From Thermogemmatispora aurantia (GTDB taxonomy: Bacteria > Chloroflexota > Ktedonobacteria > Ktedonobacterales > Ktedonobacteraceae): 64,000 nucleotides of DNA. The position numbers and the translations under genes are program-made. Location of the stretch: contig NZ_BKZV01000004.1 in assembly GCF_008974285.1 (NCBI RefSeq), positions 108,752-172,751 of the forward strand, read 5' to 3'. The notes beneath the pieces were generated by a model. That model searched no databases. It had not been told where the DNA came from and worked only from the letters and a program-made list of their open reading frames with translations. Shown piece by piece: positions 58,013-64,000 of this stretch; the stretch's first letter is position 1; each line of letters starts with the position of its first letter.

Positions 58013-61000
58013 TTAGCTTAAGGGAGTGGGCGGAGTGGGTGGCGTCGCCTCGCTGCCTCCTTCGCAGGCGCCCAGGGCTTTGAGGGAGGCTTTCTGTGCC
58101 TCGCTGAGGCCGCGCACATGGCGAATGCTCATCCCCTCGTAGGGGCGCTCGCTCCGCAGGACGTAGAGACAGGCCCCGGTTTTGGCCTGGGAGACGAAAA
58201 TCACGCCATCGTCGTCGCCACTGGCGAGCAGCTCGCCGTCGGCGCTGAAGGCCACCGACCAGACCTGGCCCCGGTGGCTGGCAAAGGTCTGCTCGCAGAG
58301 ATGGTAGCTCAGGCCGTCGATCTGGCCCAGGCGCAGGCTATGCTCATCGCCGCTGGCGAGCAGGCTACCATCGGGGCTGAAGGCGATGGCCCGGAACCAG
58401 GTAAGCGCTCCGTGACCAGGCCAGCGCTGGCAGCGGTAGCCGCTGCTCACCTCCCAGAGGCTCAGACTGCCATCGTTGCCGCTGCTCAGCAGGAAGCGTC
58501 CATCGGGGCTGAACGTCAGGGCCCCGATAGGACTGGCCTCGCCCTGGAGCGTTCGCAAGCAGCGCCCGCTCTCGACTTCCCAGAGCTTGATCTCGCCGTC
58601 GTTATCGCCGCTGGCGAGCAGGCTACCATCGGGACTGAAGGCCACCGACCAGACCATCGAGCCATGACCGTGGAGGGTCTTCAGACAGGCCGCCTGGCCC
58701 TCACGACGCATGTCCCAGAGCTGGACAGTGCGATCGTGGCTCCCGCTGGCGAGTCGCTGGCCGTCGGGGGCGAGAGCCAGAGACCAGATGACGGCGCTGT
58801 GACCATGCCAGGTTTTCAGGCAGCGTGTTGTCCCCTCCTGGTCCTGCTCGCTCAGGGACCAGAGGCGGATCGCCTGGTCGTCACCGCTGCTGATAAAGGT
58901 CCGGCTGTCGCGGAAGAGAATCGACCAGATCGGGCCGGCATGGCCCTGGAAGGCGCACAGGCAGCGGGCCTGGCCATCAGGCTCCAGCAGCCAGAGGCGC
59001 AGCAAGCCGTTATCGTCTCCGTGCACCAGATAGCGCCCGTCAGGGCTAAAGGCCATCGAGCGGGCCACGCTGCTGTGGCCCTGCAGTGTGCGCAGGCACT
59101 TGCCGCTCTCCACATCCCAGAGCTTGACCTTGCCGCTGTAGGAGACACTGATCAGCAGGCCGGCGGGACCGAAGGCCACGGCGCTCACGAACGTCGAATG
59201 GCCGTGCAGAATGCGCAGCCGCTGGGCCTCGCCGTTCAATCGCCAGATCTCGACCGCGCCGTCGTCGCAACCGCTGGCCAGGAGCGTCCCCTCGGGGTTG
59301 AAAGCAATAGTGGCCGCGCGCGTCGTATGCAGGCGCAGCGTGGTCAGAAGACGTCCGCTGGCCACATCCCAGAGATTGACCAGGCCATCTTCGCCACCGC
59401 TGGCGAACAGCTTGCCCTGGGGATGGAAAGCGACCGCCATGATATCGCCGCTGTGGCCGTGCAGAATGCGCAGGCAGGCGCCCGACTGAAGCTCCCAGAG
59501 ACGCACTGTCTCATCATTGCCGCTGCTCACCAGAAAGCGGCCATCGGGGCTGAAAGCCAGATCCCAGACGGGTCCGATGTGGCCGTAGAGCACCTTCAGG
59601 CAGCGGCCCGTCTCGATCTCCCAGAGGCGAATCGTCTGATCCATGCCGCTGCTGGCGAGCAGGCGCCCGTCAGGGCTAAAGGCCACGGCGCGCACCCATT
59701 TCTCGTGGCCCTGAAAGAGGCGAAAGCATTGTCCACGCTCCTCGCCGCTCACATGCCAGAGCTTCACGCTGCGATCGTAGCCACCGCTGGCGAGCAGGCG
59801 CCCATCGGGGCTAAAAGCCAGGGCCCAGGCCATGCGACTGTGGCCACGCAGTGTCAACAGCGGGCGACCTTCCGTCAGATGCCAGAGGCGAATCTGCCCG
59901 CTGAAGCTGCCCACAGCGAGCAGGTGCCCGTCAGGGCTGAGGGTCAGCGAGGCGATGCTCTCGACTGGCTCTGTGAAGAGCGAATCGCTAATCCAGGCCG
60001 AGGCGAAGCTGGCCCGCTGGGCCTCTATGCCCTGTAGATAAGCCTGACGCACGGCCAAGCCGGAGAAATCCTTGCCGCGCAGATGGCCGTCCAGCGTCGC
60101 CATCAGATTGACCAGGTTGCCGCCACCGTAGCCCTGCACAGCGTACGGCAGGCCACGCAGACTTCCCGCTAGCGCCATCAATCGCTCCTCTAGCCGCTGC
60201 TCATCGCCGCAGAACGATAGCAGGCGCTCCAGCAGCGGCTGCAGTAGCATACGGACCTGGCTCTCACGGATATAGTCCTGGCTACTAGCCTTCATCAGCG
60301 CGTGCGAGAGCAAGAGCCGCGGGCGCTCCTGCAAGATCTCGCTGCAGACCTCCTCGACCAGGCGCTCGCTCACATACTCCATCACCACCGGCTGCAAGGT
60401 GAAAATGGCCCCCTGCTCGGCGCGCTCTACCAGGCAGCGCCAGCGCAGCGACTTGAGAGCCGCCAGTACCTCGCGACGCGAGACCGCCCCCAGCAAGTCC
60501 TGGCTCAGCTCTTCCAGGGGGACCATCTCGCGCTCGATGGCCAGCCAGTACATCAGATCGCTCTCCAGGGAAGAGAGGCGCTCAAACTGGTAGTCGAGCA
60601 GCTGACGCACCGTGTGAAGCAGCATTGGCCCCTCGCGCAAGAAGGCCTCGATCTGGCCGCCAAAGACCTCCTGCACAGTAGCGGCGGCGATTTTCAGCGC
60701 CAGAGGATTGCCGGCGTAGTGGCGTACCAGCTCATCCCAGGCGTGCGGTGTGCCCGAGAGACGGCGCTCCTCTAGCAGCTGCTGGATGGCCTCGCGCTCC
60801 AATCCGAACAGCTTCAGGACACGCACCGGCGAGAGCGGCCCCTCCAGCGGCTCCAGCTCGCCAGGCAGCTCGCGACTGGTTAGCAGCAGGCAGCTCTGAT
60901 GAGTACACTCCGCCACCTGGCGTAGCAGGCGGCCATAGCCCTCATAGCCTTCGCGATAGCGTCCCTCAAAGCTGCCGGGCTGCAGCAAGGTCTCCATGTT

Positions 61001-61831
61001 ATCAAAGATCAGCAGGCAGCGTCGCTTGCGCAGCTGATCGAGCAGCAGGGTCATGCGTCCTTCGAGCTGAGATGGCAGCGCCAGACCCTGCTGCTGAGTC
61101 AGGGCCTGAATGCAATCGGCCAGCAGCTCATCGAGCGGGGGAGCGTTGCGCAGCGAGCGCCAGAGGACAAGCTCGAAGCGGGGCGCCACCTGTTGAGCAA
61201 AGCGTACCGCCAGGGTAGTCTTGCCGATGCCACCCATGCCGAGGACAACGACCAGGCGGCAGTGGTCGGAGAGCAGCCAGCGCTCCAGAGTGGCCAGCTC
61301 CTGCTGTCGGCCATAGAACGCAGAAGCATCGGGGGCCTCGCCCCACTCAACGTGTGTCTCGGTCGTCGGCTGGGGGACGGGTGCCGAGCGCGCGGGCTGA
61401 GCTGGGAGCGGTCCAGTGGAGGCAGTGGCCGACTCTTCAGAAGGGGTCGAAGCTGAGGCAAAGGCAGAAGAAGAGGGGCGAAGATGAGCGGGCGCGCGGC
61501 GCTGAGTCTGAAGCAGCTCCTCAAACCAAAGCTCATCGAAGGGGATCGAACGCCGGGCAGCGCTCTCGGCAGCCTGATGCCAGAGCGTACGGGCCTCGTC
61601 GCGCGCGTGCTCCTCATGGAAGGCGCCGTAATGCCAGTAGATCTCGATGAGCTTCTTCAGATTCTCGCTCGTAGGGAAGGCCGTGCCGCCCTCCCAGTGA
61701 CGGATCGTGCGCTCCGACACTCCGAGCATGGTCGCGATCTCAGCCTGCGTCAGACCGGCCTTCTCGCGCAGCGTGAGTGCCAGCAGACCGAAGCGGTCAT
61801 CTTTGAGCTTATACCGACGGTGATAGCCCAC
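58013..61831 (-). CDS. STAND protein: XRE-type HTH, NB-ARC NTPase and 14 WD40 repeats, 1272 aa
   Basis: I choose GTG 61831, 9 nt after GGGAG; the frame extends upstream through promoter module B, so longer starts are unlikely. HTH at residues ~14-70 (LREKAGLTQAEIATMLGVSE, RTIRHWEGG). NB-ARC at ~170-450: Walker A GMGGIGKTT, Walker B RRCLLIFDNME, LLLTSRE, and GNPLALKI. A helical arm runs to ~620. Then come 14 WD40 repeats (LAFSPDGRLLASGGYDRSVK style), enough for two seven-bladed propellers. The class switches on ligand and ATP binding. With identical iterons either side and an HTH, it is the likely activator of both neighbouring operons; an immune role is the alternative. Confidence 0.9.
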   Translation of the reverse strand: MGYHRRYKLKDDRFGLLALTLREKAGLTQAEIATMLGVSERTIRHWEGGTAFPTSENLKKLIEIYWHYGAFHEEHARDEARTLWHQAAESAARRSIPFDELWFEELLQTQRRAPAHLRPSSSAFASASTPSEESATASTGPLPAQPARSAPVPQPTTETHVEWGEAPDASAFYGRQQELATLERWLLSDHCRLVVVLGMGGIGKTTLAVRFAQQVAPRFELVLWRSLRNAPPLDELLADCIQALTQQQGLALPSQLEGRMTLLLDQLRKRRCLLIFDNMETLLQPGSFEGRYREGYEGYGRLLRQVAECTHQSCLLLTSRELPGELEPLEGPLSPVRVLKLFGLEREAIQQLLEERRLSGTPHAWDELVRHYAGNPLALKIAAATVQEVFGGQIEAFLREGPMLLHTVRQLLDYQFERLSSLESDLMYWLAIEREMVPLEELSQDLLGAVSRREVLAALKSLRWRCLVERAEQGAIFTLQPVVMEYVSERLVEEVCSEILQERPRLLLSHALMKASSQDYIRESQVRMLLQPLLERLLSFCGDEQRLEERLMALAGSLRGLPYAVQGYGGGNLVNLMATLDGHLRGKDFSGLAVRQAYLQGIEAQRASFASAWISDSLFTEPVESIASLTLSPDGHLLAVGSFSGQIRLWHLTEGRPLLTLRGHSRMAWALAFSPDGRLLASGGYDRSVKLWHVSGEERGQCFRLFQGHEKWVRAVAFSPDGRLLASSGMDQTIRLWEIETGRCLKVLYGHIGPVWDLAFSPDGRFLVSSGNDETVRLWELQSGACLRILHGHSGDIMAVAFHPQGKLFASGGEDGLVNLWDVASGRLLTTLRLHTTRAATIAFNPEGTLLASGCDDGAVEIWRLNGEAQRLRILHGHSTFVSAVAFGPAGLLISVSYSGKVKLWDVESGKCLRTLQGHSSVARSMAFSPDGRYLVHGDDNGLLRLWLLEPDGQARCLCAFQGHAGPIWSILFRDSRTFISSGDDQAIRLWSLSEQDQEGTTRCLKTWHGHSAVIWSLALAPDGQRLASGSHDRTVQLWDMRREGQAACLKTLHGHGSMVWSVAFSPDGSLLASGDNDGEIKLWEVESGRCLRTLQGEASPIGALTFSPDGRFLLSSGNDGSLSLWEVSSGYRCQRWPGHGALTWFRAIAFSPDGSLLASGDEHSLRLGQIDGLSYHLCEQTFASHRGQVWSVAFSADGELLASGDDDGVIFVSQAKTGACLYVLRSERPYEGMSIRHVRGLSEAQKASLKALGACEGGSEATPPTPPTPLS

Positions 61832-61913
61832 GGCGTCGTGCTCCCAAATCGATGTCCTTCCATCTTGCTTGCAGTATCCTCTTGTGGACAGAGCGCAGCG
61901 GGTGCTTTCCCTC

Positions 61914-61984
61914 ACCGGAAGCAACCGGAAAGAGAAAAGCGGAAGCGAGTGGTAGTGATCTTTCCCCCGCCCTTCGCTACACTG
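61914..61984 (+). promoter_or_regulatory. Promoter module B: CGGAA iterons plus -35/-10, facing the dioxygenase genes
   Basis: ACCGGAAGCAACCGGAAA (61914-61931), CGGAAGCGA (61940-61948), GGTAGTGA (61951-61958), GTGATC (61955-61960), 17-bp spacer, TACACT (61978-61983). It is an inverted near-copy of module A with conserved spacing, but the spacers differ in sequence, so function and not recent duplication conserves the boxes. The iterons are also 83-117 bp upstream of the divergent STAND gene, allowing autoregulation. Confidence 0.75.
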
Positions 61985-62434
61985 TGAGCGAGTCTGGCGA
62001 ACGGGAGGGAGGAACGAACGGATCGCTCTACCAGACACAGCCTTCGGTCAGATGAGGCGCCAGGTGCGATGCCCGTCGTTTGCAAATGGGAAGGCAGGCT
62101 CTTTCACAGCGTTGTGAGAGGCATGACGGGCACTCTGCAGCGTCCTGGCTGTTATGGTAGCACAGAACTGGCTGAGCGTCAATCAAGAGCGGCGCCCTCC
62201 CCTGTTCGCTTGTTTGTCTGGCCGTTAATTGGGCCGGCTCCGCCGTTGGCGGCAGCGGCGACAGGCAGGCGCCTTATCTGGACCTGTGCCGCCGGCTGCC
62301 GAGGAAGGCTGGCGCCGATCGAGGCGGCGCTGCTACCTGGGGCGAGGGGCAAGGCCGCGCCGGACCTCATGCTGCTGCTCCTGCTGTTACCGCTGTTGGT
62401 GCTATCGACCACCCAATGAGGAGAGAACGAGACC
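61985..62434 (+). other. Leader between promoter module B and the dioxygenase gene
   Basis: A 450-nt untranslated stretch with GC-rich hairpins (for example CCGCC-GTT-GGCGG near 62242-62254) and no convincing gene. A GAGGAGAG ribosome site precedes the ATG at 62435. Confidence 0.35.
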
Positions 62435-63466
62435 ATGAGCAAACACCTGCTTGCCCACCTGGCCCATGTAGAGATCGTGACCCCTGCGTTGGAGGACTCT
62501 CTGCGCTTCTTCACGGAGGTGATGGGGATGGAGCTGAGCGAGCGTGTCGGGGACTCCTGCTACCTGCGCTGCTGGGGAGAGTTCTATCATCACAGTCTGG
62601 TGCTCACCGCTGGCGAGCAGCCGGCCCTGGGCCACATCGGCTGGCGCACCTGGGGACCGGAAGAGCTAGAGCAAGCCGTCAAGGAGATCGAAGCGGCTGG
62701 CCAGCAAGGTCAATGGATCGAGCGCGGTCCGGGGCATGGCCCAGCCTATCGCTTCCGTGGTCCTGGTGGCCATCTCAACGAAGTCTTCTGGGAGGTAGAT
62801 CGCTACAGCGCGCCGCCCGAGCTGCGCTCAACCTATCCCGCTCGCCCGCAGCGCTTCACCGGGCGTGGCGTGGCCCCGCGCCAGATCGACCACGTCACCG
62901 TGGCTTCACTCGACGTCATGCGAGACACCCACTGGTACTGCGACACCCTCGGCTTCCGCTTCATGGAATATACCGTTCCTGACGAGATGCCAGATATCGT
63001 CGTCTTCACGCAGATCACCACCAACGAGAAGTCGCACGATCTCGGTTTTGTCGCCGACTTCTCGGGTATCCCGGGCCGTGTCAACCATGTGGCCTTCTTC
63101 CTCCCGGAGATCAAGGACCTGCTGCGGGCCACCGACATCCTGCTGGAGGCCGGCCTGAGCATGGAGTATGGTCCCGGCCAGCACGGCATGGGCGAGCAAT
63201 ACTATCTCTACTTCCGCGAGCCGGGCGGCATGCGTATCGAGCTGAACTCGGGCGGCTATCGCAACTACATTCCGGACTGGGAGCCGGTGCGCTGGGTGCC
63301 CTCGCAGGGATCGAACACTATGTACCGCAATGCCGCCATGCCCGACTCGATGACGGAGTCCTTCCCGCTGGCGCCGGGCGGCTCCTTCCCCGAGCCGGCG
63401 GCCACCGGGGGCACGCAGATCGATCCCGATCTGGTCAATCCTTTCCGTCGGCGCGGGCGTGGCTAA
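62435..63466 (+). CDS. Extradiol (catechol 2,3-type) dioxygenase, 343 aa
   Basis: A type I extradiol enzyme with two VOC modules. The N-terminal module (LAHLAHVEIVTPALEDSLRF) is structural. The C-terminal module carries the 2-His-1-carboxylate iron site: His153 in RQIDHVTVAS, His218 in GRVNHVAFFL and Glu269 in PGGMRIELNSGG. Substrate-side residues GMGEQYYLYF are typical of catechol 2,3-dioxygenases. It cleaves a catechol ring next to the hydroxyls. Located 53 bp upstream of an FAD hydroxylase gene that would make its substrate. Confidence 0.92.
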   Translation: MSKHLLAHLAHVEIVTPALEDSLRFFTEVMGMELSERVGDSCYLRCWGEFYHHSLVLTAGEQPALGHIGWRTWGPEELEQAVKEIEAAGQQGQWIERGPGHGPAYRFRGPGGHLNEVFWEVDRYSAPPELRSTYPARPQRFTGRGVAPRQIDHVTVASLDVMRDTHWYCDTLGFRFMEYTVPDEMPDIVVFTQITTNEKSHDLGFVADFSGIPGRVNHVAFFLPEIKDLLRATDILLEAGLSMEYGPGQHGMGEQYYLYFREPGGMRIELNSGGYRNYIPDWEPVRWVPSQGSNTMYRNAAMPDSMTESFPLAPGGSFPEPAATGGTQIDPDLVNPFRRRGRG

Positions 63467-63519
63467 GCAGCTCGCTCGGGCGGAGGGAGAATCCTCAGCG
63501 AAAGATGGAGTGTCCTACG

Positions 63520-64000
63520 ATGGACAAAAGCGCGCAGAAGATATTGATTGTCGGCGGCGGCATCGCCGGCCTGACGGCGGCAGTGGCGCTGCGACAGATC
63601 GGCTGCGAGGTCGAGGTCGTCGAGCTTAATCCCCAGTGGTCCGTCTATGGGGTGGGGATCATCCAGCAAGGTAATGCTCTGCGGGCCCTCGATCGCATCG
63701 GCCTGGCCGAGAAGTGCATTGCTGCCGGGCACCCGATGGGAGGTGTTCGTTTCTACGATCTTCAGGGGACCTTCCTCTTCGAGGTGCCCCAGCCTCCGAT
63801 TGCAGGGCCGCGCTATCCCCCAGGGAACGGCCTGACGCGCTCCCGTCTGCATGCCATTCTACAGGACGCCGTGCGGCAGTCCGGCGCCACCATCCGCCTG
63901 GGCCTGACGGTGGCGACCCTGGCGCAGTCCGAGAGCGAGGTCTCGGTGACCTTCTCCGACGGCTCCTTCGCCAGCTACGATCTGGTCGTGGGGGCCGATG
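63520..64000 (+). CDS. FAD-dependent aromatic hydroxylase, N-terminal part (runs off the window)
   Basis: ATG 63520 follows GATGGAG. The visible 160 residues show the class A flavin monooxygenase fold: KILIVGGGIAGLTAAVALRQ (dinucleotide motif), ELNPQWSVYGVGI, NGLTRSRLHAILQDAV, and DLVVGAD beginning the DG-type motif (usually GADG) at the edge. Such enzymes hydroxylate phenolic rings with NAD(P)H and O2. It follows the extradiol dioxygenase directly, so the two probably work in sequence. The C-terminal substrate domain is outside the window. Confidence 0.88.
   Translation, partial: MDKSAQKILIVGGGIAGLTAAVALRQIGCEVEVVELNPQWSVYGVGIIQQGNALRALDRIGLAEKCIAAGHPMGGVRFYDLQGTFLFEVPQPPIAGPRYPPGNGLTRSRLHAILQDAVRQSGATIRLGLTVATLAQSESEVSVTFSDGSFASYDLVVGAD

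Noticed and set aside
58118..60037. 639-codon open frame on the plus strand
   Set aside because: It is the shadow of the WD40 repeats on the opposite strand; the pseudo-repeats mirror the blades, and there is no ribosome site.

Overview
The window is GC-rich and gene-dense. Its mix of genes points to a Chloroflexota bacterium, most likely class Ktedonobacteria (Thermogemmatispora-like). The pointers are a C30/C40-type carotenoid cluster with CruF/CruG-like enzymes, a sortase with its substrate in a non-Firmicute background, an HTH-NB-ARC-WD40 STAND protein, DUF4397, DUF3761 and DUF5679 proteins, and several ECF sigma factors. The taxonomic call is inference from gene content, not from a marker gene.

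Layout. 1-3.97 kb: a purine-skewed accessory block of SUKH (SMI1/KNR4) genes and a HEAT-like gene, with a 273-bp perfect repeat and decayed remnants. 4.0-6.5 kb: a TetR repressor and a 14-TM drug exporter, each preceded by the same 14-bp palindrome. 6.5-8.3 kb: a lipoprotein-type sortase and its probable MPNTG substrate. 8.6-10.7 kb: an ECF sigma factor and a membrane anti-sigma-like beta-propeller. 11.1-19.6 kb: a carotenoid and photoprotection operon (crtB, glycosyltransferase, CruF-acyltransferase fusion, crtI, UV damage endonuclease, FAD oxidoreductase, membrane protein). 19.7-21.8 kb: a Tat-exported ferritin-like protein, a structured intergenic element and an aldo/keto reductase. 21.9-28.1 kb: a candidate conflict/defence island with two helical proteins, a nucleosidase-helical protein, a divergent TIR-nucleosidase fusion and a DNA methyltransferase. 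28.5-40 kb: an EamA transporter, two tandem membrane paralogues with secreted DUF3761-like domains, a large secreted GH15 glucodextranase-like enzyme, a GerMN protein, a sugar-lactone oxidase and a PLP aldolase-like enzyme. 40.3-45.0 kb: an FMN riboswitch followed by an ECF sigma factor and ribD-ribBA-ribH-ribE. 45.1-50.1 kb: a secreted PQQ-type propeller protein and a DUF2079 membrane protein. 50.1-52.9 kb: a GntR regulator, an MFS transporter and a 52-residue DUF5679 protein. 53.2-64 kb: a split catabolic cluster (VOC, SMP-30, FAH, ABM, epimerase on the minus strand; extradiol dioxygenase and FAD hydroxylase on the plus strand) surrounding a 1272-residue STAND protein.

How the parts work together. 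The clearest new signal is a pair of near-identical, inverted, ~71-bp promoter modules at 57812-57882 and 61914-61984. Each carries three CGGAA iterons, then a -35-like GTGA(A/T)C, a 17-bp spacer and TACACT. One faces left into the epimerase operon and the other faces right into the dioxygenase/hydroxylase operon, with the HTH-NB-ARC-WD40 gene between them. This suggests that the STAND protein activates both halves of one catabolic regulon. Two other points stand out. A divergent pair of nucleosidase-domain genes, one fused to a TIR domain with its likely catalytic glutamate, looks like an immune or cell-death module. An ECF sigma factor sits as the first gene of an FMN-riboswitch operon.
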